Below the pieces are notes generated by a model that worked only from the letters and a program-made list of their open reading frames with translations, was not told the origin of the DNA and ran no database searches. Position numbers and translations under genes: made by a program. A stretch of DNA of 64,000 nucleotides from Aridibacter famidurans (GTDB lineage Bacteria > Acidobacteriota > Blastocatellia > Pyrinomonadales > Pyrinomonadaceae): contig JAGFIQ010000108.1 in assembly GCA_024103495.1 (NCBI GenBank), forward strand, positions 1-64,000, in the 5' to 3' direction. Of the stretch, positions 41,537-50,760 are shown piece by piece (position 1 is the stretch's first letter; each line of letters opens with the position of its first letter).

Positions 41537-42403
41537 ATGGTTACGATGATAAGAGACAAGAAAAGAACAAGAACGGTCGCGGCCCTGCTCGCGCTCTTTC
41601 TCTGCGCCGGCGCGGTGAGCGTATTCGCACAGAGAGAATACAAAGTGGATGCGGGCGAGCGGATCCGTGTAAGGCTTGAGGACAAGATCAGCTCAAAGAG
41701 TTCACAGCCCGGCGACCGGTTCATGGCGAAGGTCACCGAACCTGTCTATTCGACCACGGGCGTGGTTGTGATCCCGGAAGGAACGACGGTTGTCGGCCGG
41801 GTCGACGCGGTCAAGAAAGCCGAGAAAGGCGGAAAACCGGGTACGATCGATGTGAGCTTCATCGAATTGCGGCTGCCGAACGGAAACGCGAAGGCGATCA
41901 ACGGATCGCTTACGAATCTGGACACTGACGATGCCAAGAGCGATCCGGAGGGAACCGCATCCGGCGACAAGATGGAGCATCGCAAGGTGATCTTCATCGG
42001 CGGCGGCGGAGCAGGCGGAGCGTTGATCGGTGCGGCGATCGGCGGCGGAAAGGGAGCTTTGATCGGCGGTATCGCCGGAGCAGTCGGAGGATTGCTTGGT
42101 GAAAGGCTTACGAAAGGCGAAGAGGCCGAGGTCAAAGCCGGAACCGAGTTCGGCGTTTACCTGAACCGCGAGGTCTATCTGCCCAGGTTCAACGCCCAGG
42201 GCGATTACAGAAACGAAGACTACAGCCCGCCGCCTGCGGGCGAGTTCAGGACTTATGTCGTTCAGCCCGGCGATACGCTTGGAAAGATCAGCATACGGTT
42301 CTACGGAACGTCGAGCCGCTATATGGATATCTACAACGCGAACCGCGACAAGCTGTCGTCCCCGGGCAGCCTGACGGTCGGTCAGGAACTCAGGATCCCC
42401 TGA
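41537..42403 (+). CDS. Periplasmic LysM protein with glycine-zipper segment
   Basis: This 288-residue protein has a signal peptide (RTRTVAALLALFLCAGAVSV, cleavage near VFAQ). A beta-rich part (residues 30-140, RVRLEDKISSKSSQPGDRFM) is followed by a glycine-zipper stretch (IGGGGAGGALIGAAIGGGKG to about residue 195), then a linker and a C-terminal LysM domain (YVVQPGDTLGKISIRFYGTS, ending LTVGQELRIP). LysM binds peptidoglycan glycan, so it is probably a wall-associated envelope protein. Two close starts (41537 and 41546) are possible, both with AAGGA upstream. It ends at a terminator shared with ispH. Its role is inferred. Confidence 0.85.
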   Translation: MVTMIRDKKRTRTVAALLALFLCAGAVSVFAQREYKVDAGERIRVRLEDKISSKSSQPGDRFMAKVTEPVYSTTGVVVIPEGTTVVGRVDAVKKAEKGGKPGTIDVSFIELRLPNGNAKAINGSLTNLDTDDAKSDPEGTASGDKMEHRKVIFIGGGGAGGALIGAAIGGGKGALIGGIAGAVGGLLGERLTKGEEAEVKAGTEFGVYLNREVYLPRFNAQGDYRNEDYSPPPAGEFRTYVVQPGDTLGKISIRFYGTSSRYMDIYNANRDKLSSPGSLTVGQELRIP

Positions 42404-42426
42404 ACCGGGGCCGCATCACAAATACA

Positions 42427-42453
42427 AAAGCCGCCTCGAAAGGCGGCTTTTTC
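42427..42453. terminator. Bidirectional terminator between LysM gene and ispH
   Basis: AAAAGCCGCCT, CGAA, AGGCGGCTTTTT forms a perfect stem with A and T runs on both sides between two convergent genes. Confidence 0.92.
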
Positions 42454-42476
42454 ATTTAGTCGGAACGGGATCGGGA

Positions 42477-43313
42477 TCAGAGCTTTTCGAGCTTTGCAAC
42501 GACCTTGTCGATCAGCCACTTCGGAGTCGAAGCGCCCGCTGTGACGCCGACGGTCTCAACCCCGTCGAGGTCCGCCGGATCGATGTCCTCGTCGGTCTGG
42601 ATCAGGAAACTCTTCTCGCATTGTTCCTTGCAGACGTTCAACAGCTTTCGGCTGTTGGAAGAATGGTTTCCGCCGATTATATAGAAGGCGTCGACCTCGC
42701 CCGCAAGCGCACGGGCGGCGTCCTGACGATCGCGGGTCGCGGAACATATGGTGTTGATGACCTGCGTCTCGCCTTCCGCAATCGATTTGATCGCCTCGGC
42801 CGTGTCGAAAAAGGTCTTTGCCTTGATGGTGGTCTGCGAAACGACGAGCGGATTTCTAAGCCTTGGAAGATCGCCGATCTCCGTTTCGTCCCGGATGACG
42901 AAAGCGTGCTCAGGTGCATAACCCTTTACTCCGATCATCTCCGGGTGATCGGGATTCCCCACGACGATCACGTGACGGTTCTCTTCAGCCGCTCGCGAAG
43001 CGAGTCTCTGGACCCTTGTTACAAAGGGGCAAGTCGCGTCCACGACTTTCGAGGCCTTGTCCTGAAGCTCCGCCTGGACCTGCGGAGCGACGCCGTGCGC
43101 CCTGATCACCGCGGTCTCTCCGCGTCCGATCTGCACAGGTTTGTTGATCGTCGAAACACCCTTCGCGCCGAGCCTCTCCATCTCTTGCTCGTTATGGATA
43201 AGGGGCCCAAGTGTACGGACCGTCTCGTTGTTGGAGAGCGACTCCTCGACCATGTCGACGGCGCGCTCGACTCCAAAACAAAATCCGTATTCGTCAGCTA
43301 GTAATACTCTCAT
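42477..43313 (-). CDS. ispH: 4-hydroxy-3-methylbut-2-enyl diphosphate reductase IspH
   Basis: IspH (LytB) reduces HMBPP to IPP and DMAPP, the last step of the MEP pathway for isoprenoids. It uses a 4Fe-4S cluster bound by three Cys: Cys12 (YGFCFGVERAV), Cys95 (VVDATCPFVTRV) and Cys190 (INTICSATRDRQ), all present. Other landmarks are IHNEQEMERL, RAHGV, GNPDHPEMIG and GGNHSSNSRKL. Length (278) is normal for the family. It is cytoplasmic and monocistronic here; no other MEP gene is in the window. Confidence 0.97.
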   Translation of the reverse strand: MRVLLADEYGFCFGVERAVDMVEESLSNNETVRTLGPLIHNEQEMERLGAKGVSTINKPVQIGRGETAVIRAHGVAPQVQAELQDKASKVVDATCPFVTRVQRLASRAAEENRHVIVVGNPDHPEMIGVKGYAPEHAFVIRDETEIGDLPRLRNPLVVSQTTIKAKTFFDTAEAIKSIAEGETQVINTICSATRDRQDAARALAGEVDAFYIIGGNHSSNSRKLLNVCKEQCEKSFLIQTDEDIDPADLDGVETVGVTAGASTPKWLIDKVVAKLEKL

Positions 43314-43423
43314 GTAATCCTCAATGCGTTCGGCGTACGAAGGGAAATCATATCAAATCAGCGGTGCCTGCGTAAGCCTTCCGCCTGGCATCAATCATCT
43401 TCGAGCCGCAAGAACGAGGAGAT

Positions 43424-45325
43424 TCAGCGGATCGGATCACGCAAAACGATCTCCGCAGCCTCGCGAGCCGCGTCGGCCGCTTCCGGCTTCGAAGAGCGCA
43501 AATGCGCGATCTGCATCAACGCTTCGCCGGTTCTCGAGAGCAGTCTCACGAGGTCGCCTTCTTCGGCCCTTGTGTTCCGGACCAAGCTGTCCCAGGTCGA
43601 ACCGCGTGCCCAGTTCTCGGCGGTAGCCGCCGCCGAAAGATTGATCTCGTCCGCCGGTTCGACCCCGAGTTCCCATTCCACACGCGATACGTCGAAGATG
43701 ACATCCTCGAACGCCGTCAGCACGCCCAGCAGTTTGGGGGACGGGTCCAGACTTCCGTAATCCCTGTCCGGATCCGCCGCAAGTGCTGCCATGAACCCTG
43801 CGACCTCTCCGATCTCCAGTTTCGCGTAGAGATCTTCCTTCAGCGCCTCGCCGACAAGCAGAGGTCGGTCGAGCCTGAGGTCAGCCAGCCATTTCCCATC
43901 GTCCGTCACAGACTGCGCCGCGAAATCCAGATAGCCGTAATAATCCAGCACTCTCGCTCTCTGCTCGAAAGGCGTCCAGATACCGCTTCTGAGCCCCTCG
44001 ATGTCGCGCAGGACAAGCTCGTATCCGAACACCCTCTCGGCGCTCTGCCAGAGCAGGGCTTCCGCGGCCTCGTGTTTCTCGCGGTCCAGGCCGTCCGGTA
44101 CCATCTTTGCCAGAAGGCCCTCGATCAACTTCACCGCTTCTTTCGGATCTTCTTTCTTCAACGAGGGCTTCGGTTCACGCAGGACAGGGTTTCGGCCTTC
44201 GTAGATGTCGTCGAACGCTGTGTCGATCGAGTTCTCATCCAGCGGATATTTCTTCGCATAGACTCGGCCGATCTTAGAAAGCGAGATCGAGGTCCCGCGG
44301 CCGTCATCGCGCATCGCCATCACCTTGTCGCCGAATACGTTGAGCACAAGAAGAAACTGTCGTCCGCTCTTGCTTTTGGAGACGATCCGCCCCTCCGAGA
44401 CATTCTCCTTCAGCCAGGCGTAGCGGATTTGAGATCGCGTTTCCGGAAGTTTTTCTTCAAGCCGGCTCTTTGCGGCTGCAAGCCTTTCGAATCCGATCGC
44501 GTTCTCGACCGGGATCGAGATTCCGTCAACGTTCAGTTCCCTGTCCAGCTTCTTCTTCTTCTTCTCCGCCTTGTCCTCGAGCGAAGCGATCCGGTGCGAA
44601 ATGTCGCGGAAGGCGAAGCTCCGTTCCGCGATGTCGCGCACCTGGTCGAAATTGCCGAAGGCGTCGAGCAGGTTCAGGAGGTTCGTGTACGTTGCTCTGA
44701 ACTTGCTTTCGAGCGGATCCGCGGGCGAGTCCAGTAGTTCGGCGATCTTTCCCGGATCCTGGAACTTGCCCGGAGCGAGCACTATGAAGCCGACGTTGTC
44801 CTTTCCGCGCCGCCCGGCGCGCCCAGTCATCTGCTGCAGCTCGCTCGCCATAAGCGGCCGCCAGCCGTCGTTTCCTCGAGTGTCCGCATTTGCCACCACG
44901 ACGGTCCGGGCCGGGAAATCGACTCCTGCCGCTACCGTTGAAGTCGCGAAGATGGCGTTCAGAAGCCCGGCCGACATCATCGATTCGACCAGAAGTTTCC
45001 AGGAAGGCAGGTGACCCGCGTGATGCGACGCAATACCGGCGTTGACGAGAATACTCCGGTGCTTGTGGCGTCGCACTTCCGGATTGTCCTCGGCGTACCG
45101 GTCGAACATCGATTGCCGTTCGGACTGTTTCGAGAGGTCGGCCCGGAAGGTCCTGTCGAGCGCGACTTCGGTCGCCGACTCGTCGCATTTTCTTCTGGAG
45201 GGCACGAAAACGATCGCGGGCAGGAGATTGTGGTTCCTGAGTGCCGTGATCAGCCTCGGGGGCGGAATGTCGGGAAGATCGTACCTCACGGCGGGAATGT
45301 TACCGCAAAAAGAGCCCCGACACAC
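43424..45325 (-). CDS. C-terminal half of a Ski2-like DExH helicase (RecA2 and downstream domains), separated from its N-terminal half
   Basis: The frame carries the second RecA domain: motif IV region AIVFVPSRRKCDE (residues 37-49), motif V ATSTVAAGVDFPARTVVV (127-144) and motif VI QMTGRAGRRG (165-174), followed by an accessory region up to residue 633 typical of Ski2-like RNA/DNA helicases. It has no Walker A or DEAH, which are encoded at 50761-51612 on the same strand, 5.4 kb upstream. Between the two lies a complete secreted-protein gene. The frame is uninterrupted for over 600 codons. Its only early starts are GTG codons at 45325, which lies inside a terminator hairpin, and 45289; neither has a good ribosome site. 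It may be an unexpressed remnant of a recent insertion or the second subunit of a split enzyme. Confidence 0.85.
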   Translation of the reverse strand: MCRGSFCGNIPAVRYDLPDIPPPRLITALRNHNLLPAIVFVPSRRKCDESATEVALDRTFRADLSKQSERQSMFDRYAEDNPEVRRHKHRSILVNAGIASHHAGHLPSWKLLVESMMSAGLLNAIFATSTVAAGVDFPARTVVVANADTRGNDGWRPLMASELQQMTGRAGRRGKDNVGFIVLAPGKFQDPGKIAELLDSPADPLESKFRATYTNLLNLLDAFGNFDQVRDIAERSFAFRDISHRIASLEDKAEKKKKKLDRELNVDGISIPVENAIGFERLAAAKSRLEEKLPETRSQIRYAWLKENVSEGRIVSKSKSGRQFLLVLNVFGDKVMAMRDDGRGTSISLSKIGRVYAKKYPLDENSIDTAFDDIYEGRNPVLREPKPSLKKEDPKEAVKLIEGLLAKMVPDGLDREKHEAAEALLWQSAERVFGYELVLRDIEGLRSGIWTPFEQRARVLDYYGYLDFAAQSVTDDGKWLADLRLDRPLLVGEALKEDLYAKLEIGEVAGFMAALAADPDRDYGSLDPSPKLLGVLTAFEDVIFDVSRVEWELGVEPADEINLSAAATAENWARGSTWDSLVRNTRAEEGDLVRLLSRTGEALMQIAHLRSSKPEAADAAREAAEIVLRDPIR

Positions 45326-45355
45326 GGAAGAGCCGGAGGCGCTCCTGTGCCGGGG
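45307..45355 (-). terminator. Terminator of the SBBP/FG-GAP gene, overlapping the start of the helicase C-half frame
   Basis: On the minus strand CCCCGGCACA pairs with TGTGTCGGGG (one mismatch), with an inner GC-rich hairpin, followed by CTCTTTTT. It begins 22 bases after the stop of the large gene. Confidence 0.85.
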
Positions 45356-45376
45356 TCTCGAGGATCGTAAGATCTG

Positions 45377-48300
45377 CTATCTAGAGTATGCGGCCGGCAC
45401 GGGGATGTCGCCTCCGACACCGAAGTTCCGTATCACAACCCCTCCGTCGGAGCTCTTGAGGACATACCAGTTTCCTTCCGAAGGCCTGAAAACGCCGATA
45501 TCGGTCTTGCCGTCGCGATCAAAATCACCGGGAATAGGGACATCGGTCGCGACTCCCCAGGGTATACCCGTCATCGTCCAGGTCGAGCTCTTCAGAATGT
45601 ACCAGGTGCCGTTCGAAGGCCGGAAGATCACCGAGTCTGACATGTTGTCTCCGTCGAAGTCCCCGGTCAGAGGAATATCCCCCTGAGAGCCGAACTGATA
45701 CGCGCGGAAATCGCCGTCGGTCGAGCGCAGTACGTACCATACACCCGTCGAAGCACGCCAAACCGCCGGATCGCTCTTCCCGTCACCGTCAAAGTCTCCG
45801 GAGACAGGCTGGTCACCGTTTGCCCCGAACTGCCGGTAGTCATACGATCCGTCAGACGAACGTCGGATGTACCAGACCCCGTTCTCCGGTCTCCAGACTG
45901 CGATGTCGGTTTTTCCGTCTCCGTCGAAGTCTCCCTGAATCGGCTTGTCCAGCGCGGTTCCCAGCTGGTGGACCTCCATAGAACGGTCGGAACTCCTGTA
46001 GATATACCAGGTTCCATTCCGGTACACGGCGTGATCCGTGTTCTCGTCTCCGTCATAGTTTCCCGGAACAGGTATATCGCCGTAAGCCCCGCCTCCGAAC
46101 TGCGTGGGACTATAGCTTCCGTCCCGTGAATTCGTCACGTGCCAGACGCCGTTCGAAGGCCGCCAAACCGCGAGATCGGATTCGCCGTCTCCGTCGAAAT
46201 CGGAAGGCTGGATCTGAAGCGTGCCGGTGAAATCGCCCGTCTGATCGGTGCTGATCGCAAAGTAATTTCTCTTGTTGGGAGAGAAGGTATAGTTCATCTT
46301 CTCTGCCGTCAGCACGTAGCTCTGGAAGGTCTGCACATTCGGGATCTCGTAGTTTCCGGAAGCATCCGTTGTGCCGGTGGACGCCGTTTCGCCGTTATCG
46401 ACCCTCTTTAGCAAGAGCGCGACACCCTCGATCCCGACGCTGTTCCTGTCAACGATCCTTCCGGAGATCATAACGGGAGGAGGAGCATTTACCGTAATCG
46501 ACAATTGTACCGAGGTCCGAAGGCCCCCGTTATCGGTAGCGGTCGCGGTCAGCGTATAACTTCCCGGTGTAGAAGGCTGCCAAAGGACGTCGAGCGTTCC
46601 GTTGTTCGACTGGCCGATGGTATTCGAGAAGGTTCCGTCCGTTGCCGTGACAGTAAGGTGCGACACCGACCCGTCCGCATCCGTGGCGTTCGCAGCTACC
46701 CGGACCGCATCAGGGATCGTGTAAACGCCGCCGTCGGAAGGGCTCGTGAACTGGACCGTCGGCGGCTGGTTGACCGTTGACGCCACGAAATCGATTTTGG
46801 AATTGTCGGTCGTTGCGTTTGTGACCGAGAACGACGGTGGTGAATACGTCGTCGCACCCGTAGGCTGCGGCGTGATCGTATAGTCGCCTCCCGCAGGAAG
46901 GTTGAAGAACCCGTATGCCCCGAAGATGTTCGTTGTGGAGGTCGCCGTCTGAGAACCTGTAAGACGCACCGTGATTCCGCGCATTGGATTACCGTTCGAA
47001 TCTCGTATGTCACCCTGCAGCCTCACGGTCGTCTGCTGTTCCTGTACGTGGAACGCCACATTCGACGACCTGTTGAATCTTCCGTTCGAATTCGTTGCAA
47101 CGGCGAAAACGCTCTGATTTCCCCCCGGTACGCTTTTCCAGTCAAAGCTGTATGGCGCCTCGGTATCGGTGAAGAGTAGTACGTGGTTACCCGTGTTCGA
47201 ATAATCGAAGAACTCCACTTTCGAGATAGTGCCCTCGGTAGTAGAGGCATCGGCAGACAGCGTCACCGTCGGGTTGGCGGGGAACGAAGTGCCGGGTGTC
47301 GGGCTGGTCATCGAGACCGTGACAGGATTGTCCTCGATCGCGGAAAAGTTCTGGTTTGTCCAGTCGATGTAGCCGAGCCAGCCGATCCCCCGGTCCACAG
47401 GGTCGAATGTGTATCCGGCCTTCGATGGGGTGATCCGGATACCGTCTTCAGGCGTCGTTCCCAGATTCGAGAAACTGTAATTGCCGCTTGAGTCGGTGGT
47501 CGTGTTCGCCGTGATCTCGGGATTCGTCGTACTAACGAGCGAAAGCACGACCCCTTCGACGGGCTGGAAGGTAAGGCTGTCGAGTATCCGTCCGGAAATA
47601 TCGTGGTTGATCGGATCGATCACAAGGTCCACCGAGTCGGATACCGTTTGGTTCCCTTGCGCATCTGACGCAGTCGCGGTCAGTGTGAAGTCTCCGGCCT
47701 GCATCGCGCGCCATTCGGAAGACCAGCCTCCGTTAGCCAGCCACGCCACCCGGTTTCCGTTCTGGTCCCTGACATCGACGGATCGAACAGGGCCGGTGAC
47801 TGCAACCGAGATCGGCACGTAGCCGCCTTGTTCGAAATGCTGGCCCTCTTCCGGACTGGTGAAGCTGACCGACATCGGCGCCGGATCGACGACGAAAATG
47901 TGAACCGTCTCGGTCGAAACGCCGCGCAGACCTTTTTCATCGGTCGGGATCGCGTAAAGCGACCACGTTCCAACGGGCACATTCTGCCAACTGGCAGTGT
48001 ATGGCGCCTCCGAATCCGTTCCGATCGGGACCCCGCCCGTCGCGTCCGAGTACGCGACGAAGTCTACCTTCGCGATCGAATGGCCGTCCGGATCTGAAGC
48101 GGTGGCCTCGATGTTGATCGTTGCCGGAGCGTCAAACGTCTGCCCGTGCTGTGGCGTTGTGATCACGCCCTCCGCAGCCCGGTTCCGAAGGATCGTGAAG
48201 TCCGCGAACTGGTTTGCGCCGAGATTCGAGAACACGGCGCTCTCCGGATCGGTGTCATACCCGACCTTTTTAACCTTGACCGTGTAATCTCCGCCTGACG

Positions 48301-50659
48301 GCAGCCTTCCGAAGAAGTACTGGCCTCCGTTGTAGGGAAGGCTGATCGACCGGTTCACGGTTCCCGTGACCGTCACGACGATCGCCGAATAGTCGTTGTT
48401 GAATCCATTGTTCTGGTCCGTAACCGAACCGCTTATCGAGTACCTGGTCTCGTTCTCGTCCTCAGGACCTATTTTCAAAATGAACGCGTCTTTTGGCGAG
48501 GTAGCAGAACCGCCTCCGCGGATCGTCTGGAACGCATCGGGCGTGACCGGGACTGTGTAAGCGTGCCCGGTTATGTAAGCGTTGTCGGCCTGGTCGACAG
48601 TCAGCGCATAAGCGCCGCCGTCGCCCAGCATCGTCGAGAACACAAGCGCGGAGGCATCCGGCGCGAGCCTTGTCAGATAGATCCTTCCGGTGCTTCCCGT
48701 CAGGGAGTTCCGGAGCGGGAATGTTGAAGGCACATTCGTCTCGCCGGTGACGAAGACACCGCCGTCGGCCGCGATCCCGATCCCGAATGCCTCGTCTTTG
48801 CCCGAGCCTCCAAGGAAAGTAGAAAAGACGAGAGCCGATCCTTCCGGATTCAGCTTCGTTACAAATGCATCCTCGCCGCCGTTGTAAGTCCGGTCGAACG
48901 CTCCCTCGGTTGTCGGAAATCCGGTGTTTTGGGTCTGGCCCGTGACATAGATGTTCTGTGCAGCGTCGAGAGCGACCGCGGTCGCACGGTCCGACTGAGT
49001 TCCGCCTCCGAGGAATGTTCCGTAAACTATGGAACTTCCCGTCGGATCGAGCTTGGCGATGAACCCTTCGATTCCTCCTGTGGACGAAGGCTGATAAGCG
49101 CCGGGCGTCGTCGGAAAGCTGGAAGGCGCGGTGCCTGCGACGACCGCGTTTCCGTTCTGATCGACCGTCGAGGTGTTGATTCCCGCGTCGAAAAGGGTAG
49201 AAAAGACCGCCGTTCCCGAGGCATCGAGCCTCACAACATAGCTTCCGCTGTAGAAAACGCCGCTGCAAGATTGAGGCGAATCGCAAAGCCTCTGTTTGTA
49301 TGCCCCGGGGGTCGTGGGAAAGTTCGGCGACCCCGCGCGGCCCGCGAAGACAGCGTCGCCGGTCGAGGCCTCGATCGAAACCGAGCCCCCCGAATCAGTG
49401 TTGTTGCCGCCGAGGTAGGTCGAATAGACAAGTGCGGAGCCGTCCGCAGAAAGCTTCGCTGCGAATACGTCATCGGTTCCGCCGAACGAGGCCTGGAACG
49501 CATTCACGGTCGGAAGGTCGGACGACATCGTCGTCCCGGTGAAGACGACGCTTCCGTCCGCGTCGACCCTGATATCTTTTCCGGATTCGTTTCCTTCGCG
49601 TCCGCCGTAGTAAGTCGAAAAGACCAGCGCTGTCCCATCCGGGTTCATCTTCGTTACGAACGCGTCGTACCAGAAAGAAGTGGTCGAACCGCTGCGGGGA
49701 AGTATCTCGGGCTTCAGGGTTCCCTGAGTCGTCGGGTAGTCGATCGAAGCCGCCGTTCCGACGATGTAGGCATTATCTTCGGCGTCTACCGCTATGCCTC
49801 GGGCTTCGTCGAACTCCGAACCGCCCAGGTAGCTTCCGTAGACCAGGATCGGATCGATGACCAGGTCCTTTGATCGGTCGAAATCGGCCAGCCGGAACGA
49901 AACGACGGCTTCGTTGCTTTCATTCTCAAGCCGGTAATTGCTGGCGATCTCTTTCTGTGATCCATCCTCGAGCTGGTAGACAAACGGCCTCTTCTGACGG
50001 ACGTCGCCGACCGCGGTCTTCAGAAGAAGGTCACCTGATCGCTCGTCGATCTTTGCCTCTTCGATCCCCGAGTACCTCAGCCGTATGCTTTCCGGATCTG
50101 CCCCGGGGCTCACGACAAAGTCGTACTCAAGCTCGCGGTTGTTCCCGTAATAGACGACGTCGATGCCCTCGTAGACCTCTGAGAACCGTACCTTCCTGAA
50201 GTTCGGCACGTCCGTGCTCCAACCGCCGGGATCGTTCCCGGTCAGGTAGTTCGTCCGTCCCTCTAAGCCCTCGACTCCGGTTCCTTTCGCATCGCGGTCG
50301 GCGCCTTCGATCGCCATCCGGACGACGGCACGGCCGGGCTGTGCAGTAGCCGGGTCTCTCAGCGAGAGCACCGCCTCGCCGCCATTCAGGAAAAGAGCGT
50401 ACCCCTTGCCGCGTGCGAGAAAATCCACTTTCTCATCGGTCTGTCCGACGTTCGGCTCAAAACTGATCGGAAGCTTGCCGTACTCTTCAAGAGCGCGGAG
50501 TTTGCGTTCGCGCAAAGCTTCGCCTTCCGCCGCGAAAGCGTTTCCGGAATCCGGAAAGGCTTCGTGAAGTTCCGGGCGGAAGTTACTGATCGAAAGGGCG
50601 GCCAGGACGAGCAGTCCTGCGGCTGCAAAGAGGATCTTGAGCGAGATTCTGTTCTTCAT
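45377..50659 (-). CDS. Giant secreted SBBP beta-propeller protein with Ig-like, carboxypeptidase-regulatory-like and FG-GAP-like domains
   Basis: The start is set at the ATG at 50659, giving a signal peptide (MKNRISLKILFAAAGLLVLA); 20 more residues upstream lack one. The 1760-residue protein has a beta-rich N-terminal domain (ISFEPNVGQTDEKVDFLARG, residues 60-265) and a run of SBBP repeats (about 270-730: VYGSYLGGSEFDEARGIAVD, SALVYSTYLGG, NAYITG). It then has alternating Ig-like and carboxypeptidase-regulatory-like units (about 740-1470: SGSVTDQN, SGRILDSLTFQPVEGVVLSL, GRIVDRNSVGIEGVALLLKR), and ends in six to seven FG-GAP-like repeats (1480-1755: FDGDGKTDIAVWRPENGVWY). It is exported and probably forms a surface fibre or adhesin. 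It has its own terminator and lies between the two halves of a helicase gene, in the same direction. Confidence 0.9.
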   Translation of the reverse strand: MKNRISLKILFAAAGLLVLAALSISNFRPELHEAFPDSGNAFAAEGEALRERKLRALEEYGKLPISFEPNVGQTDEKVDFLARGKGYALFLNGGEAVLSLRDPATAQPGRAVVRMAIEGADRDAKGTGVEGLEGRTNYLTGNDPGGWSTDVPNFRKVRFSEVYEGIDVVYYGNNRELEYDFVVSPGADPESIRLRYSGIEEAKIDERSGDLLLKTAVGDVRQKRPFVYQLEDGSQKEIASNYRLENESNEAVVSFRLADFDRSKDLVIDPILVYGSYLGGSEFDEARGIAVDAEDNAYIVGTAASIDYPTTQGTLKPEILPRSGSTTSFWYDAFVTKMNPDGTALVFSTYYGGREGNESGKDIRVDADGSVVFTGTTMSSDLPTVNAFQASFGGTDDVFAAKLSADGSALVYSTYLGGNNTDSGGSVSIEASTGDAVFAGRAGSPNFPTTPGAYKQRLCDSPQSCSGVFYSGSYVVRLDASGTAVFSTLFDAGINTSTVDQNGNAVVAGTAPSSFPTTPGAYQPSSTGGIEGFIAKLDPTGSSIVYGTFLGGGTQSDRATAVALDAAQNIYVTGQTQNTGFPTTEGAFDRTYNGGEDAFVTKLNPEGSALVFSTFLGGSGKDEAFGIGIAADGGVFVTGETNVPSTFPLRNSLTGSTGRIYLTRLAPDASALVFSTMLGDGGAYALTVDQADNAYITGHAYTVPVTPDAFQTIRGGGSATSPKDAFILKIGPEDENETRYSISGSVTDQNNGFNNDYSAIVVTVTGTVNRSISLPYNGGQYFFGRLPSGGDYTVKVKKVGYDTDPESAVFSNLGANQFADFTILRNRAAEGVITTPQHGQTFDAPATINIEATASDPDGHSIAKVDFVAYSDATGGVPIGTDSEAPYTASWQNVPVGTWSLYAIPTDEKGLRGVSTETVHIFVVDPAPMSVSFTSPEEGQHFEQGGYVPISVAVTGPVRSVDVRDQNGNRVAWLANGGWSSEWRAMQAGDFTLTATASDAQGNQTVSDSVDLVIDPINHDISGRILDSLTFQPVEGVVLSLVSTTNPEITANTTTDSSGNYSFSNLGTTPEDGIRITPSKAGYTFDPVDRGIGWLGYIDWTNQNFSAIEDNPVTVSMTSPTPGTSFPANPTVTLSADASTTEGTISKVEFFDYSNTGNHVLLFTDTEAPYSFDWKSVPGGNQSVFAVATNSNGRFNRSSNVAFHVQEQQTTVRLQGDIRDSNGNPMRGITVRLTGSQTATSTTNIFGAYGFFNLPAGGDYTITPQPTGATTYSPPSFSVTNATTDNSKIDFVASTVNQPPTVQFTSPSDGGVYTIPDAVRVAANATDADGSVSHLTVTATDGTFSNTIGQSNNGTLDVLWQPSTPGSYTLTATATDNGGLRTSVQLSITVNAPPPVMISGRIVDRNSVGIEGVALLLKRVDNGETASTGTTDASGNYEIPNVQTFQSYVLTAEKMNYTFSPNKRNYFAISTDQTGDFTGTLQIQPSDFDGDGESDLAVWRPSNGVWHVTNSRDGSYSPTQFGGGAYGDIPVPGNYDGDENTDHAVYRNGTWYIYRSSDRSMEVHQLGTALDKPIQGDFDGDGKTDIAVWRPENGVWYIRRSSDGSYDYRQFGANGDQPVSGDFDGDGKSDPAVWRASTGVWYVLRSTDGDFRAYQFGSQGDIPLTGDFDGDNMSDSVIFRPSNGTWYILKSSTWTMTGIPWGVATDVPIPGDFDRDGKTDIGVFRPSEGNWYVLKSSDGGVVIRNFGVGGDIPVPAAYSR

Positions 50660-50760
50660 AATGCAAGGTTCCACGAGCTTGTTGACAGCACAGTGCCCGT
50701 CGGCAGCCGTTTGAGACAATTTGTATCGGGGGTCTGTTGAAAAAGAAGGAAACAGGGAGG

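Noticed and set aside
45377-50760. Intein or homing-type insertion in the helicase
   Set aside because: The N-half ends in a stop codon, the intervening protein has its own signal peptide, start and terminator, and there are no Hint splicing motifs.
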